Part shown: in pieces, positions 32,671-43,000 of the stretch
Layout: each line of letters opens with the position of its first letter
How positions within the stretch are numbered: the first letter of the stretch is position 1
Assembly (NCBI GenBank): GCA_031286615.1
Contig: JAITUA010000007.1
Coordinates: 62,001-126,000 of the forward strand
Length of the DNA stretch: 64,000 nucleotides
Source of the DNA: Chryseobacterium sp.
Lineage (GTDB): Bacteria; Bacteroidota; Bacteroidia; Flavobacteriales; Weeksellaceae
Reading direction: 5' to 3'
Program-made: the position numbers and the translations under genes
The notes under the pieces: generated by a model
The model's database searches: none
Told to the model about the DNA's origin: nothing
What the model saw: the letters and a program-made list of their open reading frames with translations, nothing else

Positions 32671-33920
32671 AGAGAGGTGGTCAATAGCTCAATCGCTTTA
32701 TCTTTTATCAGATGGGCTTCTTCTTTGGGAAGAAAATTTTCATTGGACATGAAGGTGAAGTCCATTTGCTGGTTGTACGTACTGGTCACAAGGGTGGTTG
32801 AGTTCAGCCATGGGAAAGCCACGGTAGGACTGAACACGGTTTCCAGGTTGAAATTGGTGTAATCATTCGGGATATTCACCTTTCCCATATTGGATAGGGT
32901 CACATCATGTCCGCCTTCGCTGGATTTCAGCATCCTGATCATGCGGCTTACAATAGGATGCATACGTTCTCCCATCCAAAGGAGTTCACGGGCTTCAAGC
33001 TTACTGATTTTCTCAATAAGGTCTCTTTTGATCTGTTTGGCATTGTCCAGAACATCCTTGCTGTCTTTTTTGATGGAAAGCTCCACCGTTGGGGCAAAAG
33101 CAAACAAATGATCTTCTTTGATTTCCGGAATAAAATGACGTACATCTACAGGACTGATCACCTTACCCTTGGCACGGTCTCCCTGAATATCACGGAAAGC
33201 CTGCATCACCGAAGAGCATAGCAAAGCATGGACGGAGATTCCGTTGGCCTTACATTTTTCAGTAATCAGTTTCGTATCCTCCGGAGTCATTTTCCAGTGG
33301 ATCGCGTAGCTTTTTCCAAGGTTTCTCTTTTTGATTTTTCGCTGGATAGAAAAGAATATTCTGGCGAACAGCAGATAAAGACCGGCCTTATATTTTTTAA
33401 TCCCTGTATTAAAATCCGAAGGAAGAAAATCATCCACAGATTCAAAAGCAACATAAGGAATTAACGGTGAATAAGGATTGTCCAGCAAACTCAGAAGTTC
33501 ACGCATTAAAGTTACTCCGGTGGTTCCGTCTGAAATGCAGTGAGGCATGATCCAGAGGATTTCGGAAGTATCCTGTCCTTTCACCCATACTACTTCGGCC
33601 AGAGGCTTTTTGGGTTGGTCAAAGAGTTGAAACCATCCTTTTTCAGATTCTTTAAACCAGTCATCGTCCGTATTTCGTTCTACAATACGGAGTGGAATAG
33701 GTTCAATATCTCTCTGTCCCATAAAATAAGGATACCGCCCGACTTTATGATCAACGATAGCCCTCAGCATGGGATGTTTCTGCTGGATTTTGATCAGAGC
33801 TGTTTTAAAAGTTTCCTCAGAAACCTGTCCTTTGATCTTTGCGGTATAAATACAGTTTAAAGGCGTTTCAGGATCTACATACATGATCCTTTCCACCATC
33901 ATTAAAGGTCTTTTGATCAT
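32667..33920 (-). CDS. PapA-like acyltransferase (HxxxD condensation-type fold), second copy
   Basis: A 417-residue member of the condensation/PapA/WS-DGAT fold. The catalytic HCISDGTTG motif lies at about 126-134, with the usual upstream substrate-tunnel half and downstream DVRHFI and SNMGKVNIP segments. PapA proteins in mycobacteria esterify polyketide-derived acyl chains to alcohols or sugars. Here two paralogues lie behind a PKS and glycosyltransferases, so transfer of acyl groups onto the glycolipid is likely. It overlaps the genes on both sides by four bases. Acyl donor and acceptor are unknown. Confidence 0.85.
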   Translation of the reverse strand: MIKRPLMMVERIMYVDPETPLNCIYTAKIKGQVSEETFKTALIKIQQKHPMLRAIVDHKVGRYPYFMGQRDIEPIPLRIVERNTDDDWFKESEKGWFQLFDQPKKPLAEVVWVKGQDTSEILWIMPHCISDGTTGVTLMRELLSLLDNPYSPLIPYVAFESVDDFLPSDFNTGIKKYKAGLYLLFARIFFSIQRKIKKRNLGKSYAIHWKMTPEDTKLITEKCKANGISVHALLCSSVMQAFRDIQGDRAKGKVISPVDVRHFIPEIKEDHLFAFAPTVELSIKKDSKDVLDNAKQIKRDLIEKISKLEARELLWMGERMHPIVSRMIRMLKSSEGGHDVTLSNMGKVNIPNDYTNFNLETVFSPTVAFPWLNSTTLVTSTYNQQMDFTFMSNENFLPKEEAHLIKDKAIELLTTSL

Positions 33921-35188
33921 GATACTGCTTTCTGTTTAATTTGTGAATAAATTGTCCTCAGAACCTCATCACGGATGGCCGTTACTTCAGCATATGGTAT
34001 ATAGCCTTCGCTTCCCATGATGGAAAAATCCATTCTTCCACGATAGGTTGAAACCACAAGGGTAGTGGTATTTCCTAATGGACCAATGACCGATGGACTG
34101 AAGATGGTCTCTACCGAAAACTCTTTATATTCATGAGGAATCTGAAGAGGTCCCAGATTAGAAAACATACAGTCGTTGGAGGACTTTCCGTTCTTTAACA
34201 GTCTGGTGAAGCTTTTCAGGGCATCATGTCCGGATTCCATTACCATCATAGTGATGTACGGATCCAGTTTTGAGGCTTTTTGCTCCACCGATTTCTGCAT
34301 TGCACGGAGATTCTCTGTAAAGCTTAGCTTTTCATCAGAAGAAATCACGATCATCAGCCCGAAAGCGAAAATGTGGTCTTCTTTAATCTGCTTGGCAAAA
34401 CGTCTGATGTCTACGGGACAGGAAACTTTGTTGAAGGATTTTTTACCTCTCACTTTTTTAAATGCATGCAATAGCGCTACACTCAAAAATGTATTGACGG
34501 TCACTTCCTGAGATTTGCAATAAGCAATGACCTCCTGACTTGTAGCTTCATCCAGTTTACCATGGATCAGATAGTCATTCTGTCTTTCAACAGGTTTTTT
34601 GTTTACCGGAAGCCATTTGATCGCTGTTGCTGCAAGTCTTCCGATAAATTTAGCTTTCAGTTTCTGTTTTCTGCTGTTCAGAATATGGGCTGGAACTACA
34701 TCTTCAATACCTAATATTGGGTTTTCTATCCCGATATCGGTTGCAGGATTGTCCAGAACGATGAGAAACTCTTTTAAGAAAGCCATTGCAGAACCGCCAT
34801 CGCATAAGCAATGGTGAAATGCAAACAGCATATCGGAAACCTCTTCCCCTTTGATCCAGATAAACCGGATCAGGGGTAATTTTTCGTAATTAAAGGTGGT
34901 GTTCCATTCTTTCCTGGATTCTTCCTGCCACTGATCTTCACTCTGTCTGGTGATGATTCTTACAGGAATGGAAACAGGTTTTTCCGGAACATTGAACCAC
35001 GGAATATTTTTTTCATCATGGCTGATTAATGCTTTCAGCCAGGGGTGTTTATTTTGAATTTTGGCTAATGCCTGCTGGATCTCTTTTAATGTAAAAGTTC
35101 CTCTCAGTCTGAACGGAATGACCGCATTAAAAGGTTCTGTTCCATCTCCCAGTAACATGCGCTCACCAAATAGCAATCTTCTTTTCAT
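33917..35188 (-). CDS. PapA-like acyltransferase (HxxxD condensation-type fold), first copy
   Basis: A 423-residue paralogue of the preceding entry. The motif HHCLCDGGSAMAF (about 122-134) has the HxxxDG catalytic residues intact. CPVDIRRFA and SNLGPLQIP correspond to the second-half motifs. The two copies differ throughout, so they likely use different positions or donors. An 84-base gap separates this gene from the glycosyltransferase gene upstream, the largest gap inside the operon apart from the one between the PKS genes and the leader, so a secondary promoter is possible. Confidence 0.85.
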   Translation of the reverse strand: MKRRLLFGERMLLGDGTEPFNAVIPFRLRGTFTLKEIQQALAKIQNKHPWLKALISHDEKNIPWFNVPEKPVSIPVRIITRQSEDQWQEESRKEWNTTFNYEKLPLIRFIWIKGEEVSDMLFAFHHCLCDGGSAMAFLKEFLIVLDNPATDIGIENPILGIEDVVPAHILNSRKQKLKAKFIGRLAATAIKWLPVNKKPVERQNDYLIHGKLDEATSQEVIAYCKSQEVTVNTFLSVALLHAFKKVRGKKSFNKVSCPVDIRRFAKQIKEDHIFAFGLMIVISSDEKLSFTENLRAMQKSVEQKASKLDPYITMMVMESGHDALKSFTRLLKNGKSSNDCMFSNLGPLQIPHEYKEFSVETIFSPSVIGPLGNTTTLVVSTYRGRMDFSIMGSEGYIPYAEVTAIRDEVLRTIYSQIKQKAVS

Positions 35189-35272
35189 ATGCTGATATCT
35201 ATCTTTTTAAGGTCTTATGAAGCACCAGGTCTTCATCTGCCTTTGTGTTTACAAATCATTGCGATTTCATAA

Positions 35273-37675
35273 TTATACGGAAGCTAGTGTTGAATGTTCC
35301 TGTACAAAAGTTTCTAATAACTCTACTGCTTTATCATTACCGCCGGCAAGGGTAAATGTATTTCTGACTTCCTGAGCAGCGGTTCTGTATTTTGGATTTT
35401 CCAATAATTCAAAAACGGTTTCACGAAGGGCATCTACACGCAGTCTCTTGTATCGGATACTGATTCCGCAGCCTGCCTGCTCAATCAGTTTTGCAATATG
35501 GAAATGATCGTAAGCAATAGGTGTGATCAGCATCGGTAAACCGTTACGGAAAGTATCGTTTACAGTATTGAAACCACCGTGGCAGATTACCATGTCCATT
35601 TGCTGCATCACCGCTGACTGAGGAACAAAGCTGTTCACGATAAAATTGTCCGGCCATTCTTCAAAGATTTCAGGTGGAGTAGCGGCAATCACTGTTACCG
35701 GCTGGTCTTTGAACGCAGCGATAATTTTTTCAAAGAAAGCTTTTCTGATATCTACGAGCAGCGTTCCCAATGATACGAAAATCTTTGGAGTGGTAGACGC
35801 GTTTAATTTATCCCAGTCAAATGGAGCATCATTAGGACGCCCTTTTACCGGACCTACGAATTTCATATGAGACGGAACGGTTTCAAATCCGGCGAAAGCC
35901 TGTGAAGTGAACACCATATTCAGTTTGTGAGAATGGATATAAATTCCTTCCTCATGAATTCCTACTTCTTTTTGCAGGTCTTTGATGAGGTTTTGCTGCC
36001 ATTCCCAGATTTTTGGAGCACTTTTTTCCGTATCTCCCATCACATCCGGTGGAACCGGAGTTGTTGTTACACAAGGAATATTATGTTTGTGAGCGAAAAG
36101 AGCCCCTCCGAAAGTGATACAGTCGTTCACAATAACATCCGGCATCCAGCTTTCTGTCAGTCTGGTTAATCCCGGCATCATCATTTTAGCGAAAGGAACA
36201 TAGGTTTCTTCCAGTGCCAGTTTCATTACTTCGGGTCCGGAACAGGCCGGGCCGTCATCCTGTCTTTTTAAAATGCGGGCAATTTCCTCCTGATACGGAA
36301 CAAGATCTTCTTCAGGATAGAAATAAGAACCTCCTTCAGGAATGTGTTTGCTGTCTAAAGGGGTAATTCCGAACCATTTTACTTCATGTCCGCGGGCAAT
36401 TAAACTTGCTCCTACACTTAAAGTAGGGCTCACATGTCCGAAAAACGGAGGAACTACGAATAAAAACTTAGACGGTTTTTCAGGTTTTGAAGCCTTTGAT
36501 ATAGCCTGTTCCAATAGGTTCGCTGCTGTAGCTGCACCTCCGGCTTCTACAAAAGACTGTCCTACCTTCTGAGCTGCTTCACGGTAGCTTGGATTATTTA
36601 AAATCTTGTGTACTGCTTCTCTCAGGTGATTGGCTTTAAATCTGTTAAAATTAAGACGCTCACCCGCTTCTGTACGCACAACACGTCCTGCAACGTGTGA
36701 CTGGTCATAGGCAATCGGGATCACCACTAAAGGAATACCGTGTGATAGTGTTTCAGATACGGTATTGTGACCGCCATGGCATACCACGCCGTCAAGATGA
36801 GGTAACAGATCCAGCTGAGGAACCTGCTGATAGACCATAAAATTTTCCGGCCACTGCTCGAAAAGCTGTGGATCAGAAACCACTACAACGGTTAAATTTT
36901 CATCCTTAAAGGAATCAATGACCTTTTGGAAGAATGCTTTTTTATGATCATGATCGAAGGTAGTCCCAATGCTTACCAGGATCTTTTTATTGTCATTACT
37001 TTTTAATTTCTCCCAGTCAAACTCACATGAAACACGTCTTTCAGTAAGAACCGGACCTGTGAACTGATATTGAGAAGGGAGATCATCCATCTCACCAAAG
37101 AAATAGTTGGAAGTCAGAACAAGGGCCAACAGGTCTGAAGTCGCCAGAGAACGTTCTTCGTTGATCCCTAATTCTTTCTGCAGAGCCACAATCTGATTCA
37201 CTTCCCATTCGTGTACTTTAGGCAGCTCATTCATGATTTTAATGGCAGCCGGAGCGGTAACGGAAGTGGCATAAGGAATTCCCAGTGTTTTCGCTGCAAC
37301 AGGGGCTGCAAATAACTGATGATCCCCGATAACCAAATCAGGCTGATATGTTTTCAGTAAAGCAACAACTCCGTTATAGCAATGTCTGTTCAGTGGGATA
37401 AGAACCTCTTCGTAAAGGAACTTCACGCTGTCTATACCGTACACTACTTTCTTTGAAATAATATCGAGATATTGTTCACTTTCTTTTTTTTCTTCGTCGG
37501 TCTGATCGTACTGGATCAGTAATAATTTTCCTCCTTCAGGAAGTTTAGCCTCTAAAGTAGGGTCAAGGCTGATCCAGGCTACTTCATGTCCTCTTTCCAA
37601 AAGAGTAGCACCGATGCTTAAGGTAGGATTGACATGTCCTGTCAATGGTGGAACTATAAATGCAAATTTAGCCAT
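35273..37675 (-). CDS. Tandem-domain glycosyltransferase (two UGT/MGT-type GT1 domains)
   Basis: An 800-residue fusion of two GT-B glycosyltransferases of the macrolide/UGT type. Domain 1 (about 1-395) starts FIVPPLTGHVNPTLS, with the catalytic-type histidine at about 14, and ends with the donor motif CHGGHNTVSETLSHG. Domain 2 (about 398-790) repeats this with FVVPPFFGHVSPTLS and CHGGFNTVNDTFRNG. Both keep their histidine and donor-binding glycines, so both are probably active. Sequential addition of two sugars, or a sugar pair, to a lipid alcohol is a reasonable inference. It overlaps the hydrolase gene by 8 bases. Confidence 0.9.
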   Translation of the reverse strand: MAKFAFIVPPLTGHVNPTLSIGATLLERGHEVAWISLDPTLEAKLPEGGKLLLIQYDQTDEEKKESEQYLDIISKKVVYGIDSVKFLYEEVLIPLNRHCYNGVVALLKTYQPDLVIGDHQLFAAPVAAKTLGIPYATSVTAPAAIKIMNELPKVHEWEVNQIVALQKELGINEERSLATSDLLALVLTSNYFFGEMDDLPSQYQFTGPVLTERRVSCEFDWEKLKSNDNKKILVSIGTTFDHDHKKAFFQKVIDSFKDENLTVVVVSDPQLFEQWPENFMVYQQVPQLDLLPHLDGVVCHGGHNTVSETLSHGIPLVVIPIAYDQSHVAGRVVRTEAGERLNFNRFKANHLREAVHKILNNPSYREAAQKVGQSFVEAGGAATAANLLEQAISKASKPEKPSKFLFVVPPFFGHVSPTLSVGASLIARGHEVKWFGITPLDSKHIPEGGSYFYPEEDLVPYQEEIARILKRQDDGPACSGPEVMKLALEETYVPFAKMMMPGLTRLTESWMPDVIVNDCITFGGALFAHKHNIPCVTTTPVPPDVMGDTEKSAPKIWEWQQNLIKDLQKEVGIHEEGIYIHSHKLNMVFTSQAFAGFETVPSHMKFVGPVKGRPNDAPFDWDKLNASTTPKIFVSLGTLLVDIRKAFFEKIIAAFKDQPVTVIAATPPEIFEEWPDNFIVNSFVPQSAVMQQMDMVICHGGFNTVNDTFRNGLPMLITPIAYDHFHIAKLIEQAGCGISIRYKRLRVDALRETVFELLENPKYRTAAQEVRNTFTLAGGNDKAVELLETFVQEHSTLASV

Positions 37676-38450
37676 GGTTTTGTGTTAAAATTTTAGATAA
37701 AAATTGAGCGATCGTTTCTGCTATCAGATTCGGTTCCTGGATAGGAATATTGTGATCGCCCGGGATTAATTCAAGTTCAGATCCGCTGATTTGAGACTGA
37801 AGCCGCTCACCCGTAGGTCTGCAGTTGGAATCAGCGCCATAAAGCAATAGAGTAGGAGCCGCTAATCCAGTGAAACGTGCTTCACCAAGGAAATGTTTTT
37901 CTCTTATCATATCTGCTTTAATGGTAGTTTGATTAAACAGAAATTCATACATACGGTGGTTCTTTTCCATTTGTCTTTTCCCCATCTGTACTTTGGTGGT
38001 ATCTGTAAAGTTGGCTACATAGTGCTCAAGAAATTCTTTGCTGTATTCATCAATGATGTTACGGGCTTTTTCGTCCTGGGGATCCGGAGCTTCAGTCACT
38101 ACGAGCTGATTCACGCGGTCAGGATATTCTAAAGCTGTTTTCAGCGCAATAAGACCTCCGAAGCTATAGCCTACAAGGTGTACTTTTTCCAGTTGAAGGT
38201 GATCTATTAAACCTATTAAATCGGATGACATATTGTCAAGATCGTACCCATCCAAAAAGCGTTCACTCATACCGTGGCTTTTCAGATCGTACATCACCAC
38301 ATGGAAATGCTTGGCCAGCACAGGGGCAATATTAAAATAATAAATGGACAGGTTACTGAACATACCGTGGATGAGTACCACGGTTTGTTCGGCTCCTTTG
38401 TTGAGTTCCTGTATATGAACTTGTCTGTTATTGACAGTGATTATTGGCAT
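37668..38450 (-). CDS. Alpha/beta hydrolase of the PKS operon
   Basis: A 260-residue alpha/beta hydrolase without a signal peptide. HGMFSNLS near residue 28 is the oxyanion strand, VGYSFGGL holds the nucleophile serine at about 95, and LIPGDHNIPI holds the histidine near 236. It overlaps both the ACP gene (10 bases) and the glycosyltransferase gene (8 bases). In such operons, a stand-alone hydrolase often releases the finished chain from the ACP or removes stalled chains. Both options are open. Confidence 0.85.
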   Translation of the reverse strand: MPIITVNNRQVHIQELNKGAEQTVVLIHGMFSNLSIYYFNIAPVLAKHFHVVMYDLKSHGMSERFLDGYDLDNMSSDLIGLIDHLQLEKVHLVGYSFGGLIALKTALEYPDRVNQLVVTEAPDPQDEKARNIIDEYSKEFLEHYVANFTDTTKVQMGKRQMEKNHRMYEFLFNQTTIKADMIREKHFLGEARFTGLAAPTLLLYGADSNCRPTGERLQSQISGSELELIPGDHNIPIQEPNLIAETIAQFLSKILTQNHG

Positions 38451-38740
38451 TCGTAGATATAATTGATGATCATACTAAGGTCAAGATTAATAAGCTGGTC
38501 AAGATCCATAGAAGATAACCAACCTGTAAAGTCGATCTGATCGCCAAAATGCGCTTTGATCTTTTCAGAGAAAGAGACAATCTCGATGCTGTCCATTTCA
38601 AGATCTTTGGTGAATGAACTTTCAGGAGTAATGTCCATCTCTTCTACAAATTCAGCACCTATCACTTCAGTAATAAAACCTTTTAATAAAGTAAAAAGTT
38701 CTTCGTGGTTCATTTTTAATGTTGCGTTTACAGTGTCCAT
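38441..38740 (-). CDS. Discrete acyl carrier protein
   Basis: A 99-residue acyl carrier protein. The phosphopantetheine site is in DLEMDSIEIVSF, serine at about 51, with the acidic surface helices typical of ACPs (AEFVEEMDITPESSF). If translation starts at the overlapping ATG (38740), it shares 13 bases with the megasynthase end; an alternative ATG at 38713 gives a 90-residue protein. It is likely loaded by the PPTase domain fused to the second megasynthase. It may carry the chain to the hydrolase or the PapA-like enzymes, or supply the starter. Confidence 0.85.
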   Translation of the reverse strand: MDTVNATLKMNHEELFTLLKGFITEVIGAEFVEEMDITPESSFTKDLEMDSIEIVSFSEKIKAHFGDQIDFTGWLSSMDLDQLINLDLSMIINYIYECQ

Positions 38741-41700
38741 CCGATAATATAATTTTTATGTTTAATAGTTTTGATTTCAATATTGTTGATCCACAGGTGA
38801 TCGTCTTTTATCATTTCGACTTCGAAGGCTTTAGGATTTCCTTTCAGTCCTGTTCCCAGGAACTTTCCGTAAGCTTCCTTGGCTACCCAGAAACGGGTGG
38901 TCCATTCTGCCTGATCTCTGTCTTTTAATAATGCTAATTCGTTGTCGGTAAATACCATGTCGTAGAATCCGGCGCTGCGTTCTTCCATCAGTTCCATATC
39001 GATTCCTACAGATTTTCCATATCTCGCGATTCCCACGGCTTCTTTGCCTTTATGAGCCAATGAAATGTGAATATCTTCTGTAAAATCACTGATGAGGTAA
39101 GGTTTCCCCACTTCATCGGAACGGATTTCAAACGTAATAGGGAAGCAGGCTTGATTTTTTTCCTGACGGAGAAGATTTCTTACGGCATCTTTCACCGCCA
39201 CACGGCTTACCATCCAGTTTTTCTTTTTGTTCGGTAGTAACTGTTGGTGATGCTGTTTTTCCGTCTGGTTGAAGTACCTTTTCAGGATAAAATCCCATGA
39301 AGCGACTCTGGTGTAGGCCTGATGGAAAAAGAAAACTTCAGGAGCAATCTCTTCCGAAAGTCTGTTGTGCAGCGGTGACATGGAAACATTCCATAAAGCG
39401 GCATCAATCTCCAGTCTTCTGTTCTGCCAGCCCGTAATGGCACACCATACTTTTCCGTCTCTTTTCAGGATGATATCTGCGATGGCGAATTCATCATTAA
39501 GCTCGGTCAGCATACAGGTACATTCAAAAATACCTTCCTGATCATGCATATTACCGAAGAATTCAATATCTCTGATTTTTACCGGGAATGCAATACGGTC
39601 TTTTACCAAAGTAAGCTGAAGCCAAAGCCCGAATAACTGTCCGGCATTGTCGAGTAATGAACCTTTACCGCCGTTTCCTTTTATTTTTCCGATGATTCCT
39701 TTATCTCCAACGGCTGAAATTTCAGTAATTCCCTGGTATTTTTCTCCATGAAACATGTGCATGTCATAGATTTCTTCAGGTGTTCTTCCAATGGGTAAAA
39801 GATTACCGATGGAAAGATTGAAATCTGGTGTTGGAACAGGACCCGATTTTAAAACTACTTCTGCGTTGGCAAAGTTTTCAATGTCGAGATAAGCATGGTT
39901 TGATGAACGCCATTCTCCTTTTACCGTTTTTTCAAAAGGTTTGGCAACATTCATCCATTGGAATACGCTTACATTCATGATTTTATGAACCTGTGTTCCC
40001 GGAATTTCTGCCTCTGCAATTTCTGCCAGCTGTTCAAAAATCATGGTCATCGGAATTACCGGCTCCATATCAGCTACATGAGCCCATCCTTTAGGCTGTC
40101 TCAATAAACTGTGATCGATCAGGTAAGGATGACTTTCCAGGGTGACATACAAATCTTTTGAGAAGGTTGTACTTCTTGGTGCTTTTTGGGCAGCAGGAAC
40201 TACTGGTGAAGGTCTTTGGATTGTGATTTCCGGACGGTTTTGGAATAAAGTCAATACTTCTTCCTGCATACGGATCATATCGGCTACATTATCCTGGAAT
40301 GCCTGTACCAGCGGATGACCGCTTTTAGTGGCAATGGATGAAGCATTAGCGGTATATTGTTTTGGCGCATCAAAGGATTGGGCCAAAGCTTTCACTTCTT
40401 TAAAATTACGGATAATAGGAGAACCTAATTCCAGTTTAATGCCTTTTCCTGATACTCTTTTCGAGTGATTCTGAATCTCTAAAAAGTCAAGGGCAATTGT
40501 TTTTCCTTCTACGAATAGTGAAGCGACTACACGTTGTAACTGCGCTAATGCAGAACGGGTAGGAACGCTGGAAGCAATGGTACTGAAAGCTTTTCCTTTT
40601 AAGGTATCATCAATAAATCCGATTAGTCCTCCGGTACCCACCTGAATGAATACTCTTGCACCTTCTTCGTATAATTTATCAGTCAGTTCACGGAAACGAA
40701 CTGGCTGAACCAAATGCTCTGCACTCAGTTTTCTGATCGCTGCCTGATCTGCAGGATAAGGTTCTAATGTTGTGGCAGACCACAATGGGATTTTTGTCTG
40801 CTGGAACTGTGCTTTTTCCATTCCTGCAAGAATCACATCCAGTTTATCGGCGATAAAAGGAGAGTGGAATCCTGACTGGAACGGCAATACCTGATGAAAG
40901 ATCTGCTTTGCTTTTAACAAAGGAACCAATTCACCCAAAGCAGCATTGCTTGCACAAAGAATCACCTGATTAGGGCAGTTGTCATTAGATATATACAGGT
41001 TTGAAATTTCGTCAATAAAAGGTTTTATTGCTTCAATACCTGCTCCTATGGCAATGAATTTGGAATCTTTTAATTCAAAAGTTTCGGGATTCAGCACGTC
41101 AATTAAAGCTTTTACAGAATTTGCTTCTGCCAGCTCAGATGAATATCCTGCCAGCCATTCTCCTAAACTGTGCCCTGCATTCATATCTGGAATAATTCCC
41201 AGTTTTTTTAGTGAATTGTCAAGGATACTGCAATTGTTGAAGATATTTAAAGCGTCAGTTAAAAGACCTTCACCTTCTGTTTCAATAGGAGCTGTCAGTC
41301 TAAAATAACGGCTAACGGTATCTACTTCACCTTTTGCCAGACCGTCTAAGCCGGGAAATACAAAGGCTACTTTCCCTCCATCCTTTAATAATGGGGTAGA
41401 AGTGTACCAGATATCCTGTTTGTTTTTCCAGATGATATTCTTGGAAACAATTTTAATCGCTTTTTCTATTCTTGCCGTGGTTGGATTGAAGATGGCTACT
41501 CTGAAATCTCCTTCACCAATGGCTGTTTCATTATTTTGTAATGCTGAAAGCAGTGCTTCATGGGTAGGTCTGGCCAATATCAGTACGTGATCTTTTTTCG
41601 GCATATCATAGCCTTCCAAAACAACATGTGCATTGATTCCTCCAAATCCGAAAGCATTCACTGCTGCTACTTTTGGCAGTCCTGTTTTTGACCAGTTTTT

Positions 41701-42981
41701 GGCTTCCTGTACCGGTTCAAACCTAGTGTTCTGCATCTCTGCAGTTGGGTTCTCACAATATAATGTTGGCGGCAAAGTGTCATGGTGTAATGCCAGACAG
41801 GTTTTGATCAGTCCTGCAATTCCTGCAGCGGGCATAGCATGTCCTATATTGGATTTCACAGATCCGATTCCAGCTGCCGGAGTTTCTTCTTCTTTGCCAA
41901 AGAACTGTGCTAAGGTCTGAAGTTCTGTTTTATCTCCAAGCGGTGTTCCTGTGCCATGAGCTTCAAGATAACCGACTTTATTTTTATCTAAATCAGCATT
42001 GATCCAGGCTTGCTCCAATGCTTTCAGCTGACCTTTTACGGATGGGCTCATCACACTGGTTCCGGTACCATCACTGCTTACTCCTACACCTTTGATTACT
42101 GCATAAATTTTATCCTGATCGCGAACGGCATCTTCCAATCGTTTTAACACGACAAAGCCACAACCTTCACCGATCAGCAATCCGTCAGCATCCATACTGA
42201 AGGGTTTGATCTGCTGCTGACGAGACATTGCTCCCAATTGGGCAAAAATACTCCAGAAAGCAGCATTTTGTCCTGTGTGTACGCCTCCTGCAATCATAAT
42301 ATCGGAACGACCTCTCTGAAGTTCCTGTACAGCGTGATCTACAGCGATTAAAGCGGATGCACAAGCGGCATCTACCGTAAATGCAGCACCTCCCAAATTG
42401 AATCGGTTGGCGACAAGAGAGGCAACAAGATTGGGAATTAATCCCATCGCAGTATCTGCTGCAAAACGGCCTTTACGCTCCTGAAAAGCATGTTTTACCT
42501 TTTCAATATCGGAGGAAGAAACATGAGGCAACAATTCCTGTAGTAATGAGGAAATCTGTTCTCCGGTTCTTACAATTTCGATAGCGCGGGTAGCTCCAGG
42601 ACCGGTATAGTTTCCTTTACCGATGATGATTCCTGCTTTCTCAAGAGAAGTATTCTTTTGAAATATGCCTGCATCTTCCAGTGCTTTCTGTACCAGATCA
42701 AGAGTAAGCAAATGGTCAGGTTCTGTTCCTTCAACAGCCAGTGGCAAAATACCAAATGCTGTAGGATCGAATGTATAATCAGGGATAAACCCTCCACGCT
42801 GACAGTAAAAACGGTCAACGGGACTTGTGGCATCACTGAAATGAACCGGATCTATCCGATCAGCCGGAGCCAGCTCGGTAGAATCGACTTTATTGACAAT
42901 ATTCTGCCAAAAAGTGTTGGCATCCTGTGCCCCGGGAAAGACACAGGATAGGCCAATTACAGCAACATCTGTTTTTTTCAT
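38728..42981 (-). CDS. PUFA-synthase-like megasynthase 2: KS-AT-DH-PPTase
   Basis: A 1417-residue polyketide synthase. KS (about 5-460) has VDAACASAL with the active cysteine at about 206, EAHGTGT and NIGHAMP histidines. The AT-like domain (about 555-855) has GHSLGEW with serine near 603, but its oxyanion loop reads FPGLDG instead of the usual GQGxQ. A dehydratase hot-dog region (about 935-1230) has HPYLIDHSLL with the catalytic-type histidine at about 949. The C-terminus (about 1255-1417) is a phosphopantetheinyl transferase with GIDMEL and WVAKEAYGK. There is no ACP in this chain, so it must work with the ACPs of megasynthase 1 or the discrete one. The layout resembles PfaC plus PfaE of PUFA synthases. 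The built-in PPTase makes the system self-activating. Confidence 0.9.
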   Translation of the reverse strand: MKKTDVAVIGLSCVFPGAQDANTFWQNIVNKVDSTELAPADRIDPVHFSDATSPVDRFYCQRGGFIPDYTFDPTAFGILPLAVEGTEPDHLLTLDLVQKALEDAGIFQKNTSLEKAGIIIGKGNYTGPGATRAIEIVRTGEQISSLLQELLPHVSSSDIEKVKHAFQERKGRFAADTAMGLIPNLVASLVANRFNLGGAAFTVDAACASALIAVDHAVQELQRGRSDIMIAGGVHTGQNAAFWSIFAQLGAMSRQQQIKPFSMDADGLLIGEGCGFVVLKRLEDAVRDQDKIYAVIKGVGVSSDGTGTSVMSPSVKGQLKALEQAWINADLDKNKVGYLEAHGTGTPLGDKTELQTLAQFFGKEEETPAAGIGSVKSNIGHAMPAAGIAGLIKTCLALHHDTLPPTLYCENPTAEMQNTRFEPVQEAKNWSKTGLPKVAAVNAFGFGGINAHVVLEGYDMPKKDHVLILARPTHEALLSALQNNETAIGEGDFRVAIFNPTTARIEKAIKIVSKNIIWKNKQDIWYTSTPLLKDGGKVAFVFPGLDGLAKGEVDTVSRYFRLTAPIETEGEGLLTDALNIFNNCSILDNSLKKLGIIPDMNAGHSLGEWLAGYSSELAEANSVKALIDVLNPETFELKDSKFIAIGAGIEAIKPFIDEISNLYISNDNCPNQVILCASNAALGELVPLLKAKQIFHQVLPFQSGFHSPFIADKLDVILAGMEKAQFQQTKIPLWSATTLEPYPADQAAIRKLSAEHLVQPVRFRELTDKLYEEGARVFIQVGTGGLIGFIDDTLKGKAFSTIASSVPTRSALAQLQRVVASLFVEGKTIALDFLEIQNHSKRVSGKGIKLELGSPIIRNFKEVKALAQSFDAPKQYTANASSIATKSGHPLVQAFQDNVADMIRMQEEVLTLFQNRPEITIQRPSPVVPAAQKAPRSTTFSKDLYVTLESHPYLIDHSLLRQPKGWAHVADMEPVIPMTMIFEQLAEIAEAEIPGTQVHKIMNVSVFQWMNVAKPFEKTVKGEWRSSNHAYLDIENFANAEVVLKSGPVPTPDFNLSIGNLLPIGRTPEEIYDMHMFHGEKYQGITEISAVGDKGIIGKIKGNGGKGSLLDNAGQLFGLWLQLTLVKDRIAFPVKIRDIEFFGNMHDQEGIFECTCMLTELNDEFAIADIILKRDGKVWCAITGWQNRRLEIDAALWNVSMSPLHNRLSEEIAPEVFFFHQAYTRVASWDFILKRYFNQTEKQHHQQLLPNKKKNWMVSRVAVKDAVRNLLRQEKNQACFPITFEIRSDEVGKPYLISDFTEDIHISLAHKGKEAVGIARYGKSVGIDMELMEERSAGFYDMVFTDNELALLKDRDQAEWTTRFWVAKEAYGKFLGTGLKGNPKAFEVEMIKDDHLWINNIEIKTIKHKNYIIGWTL

Positions 42982-43000
42982 ACTTAGTTTATACAGAGTT

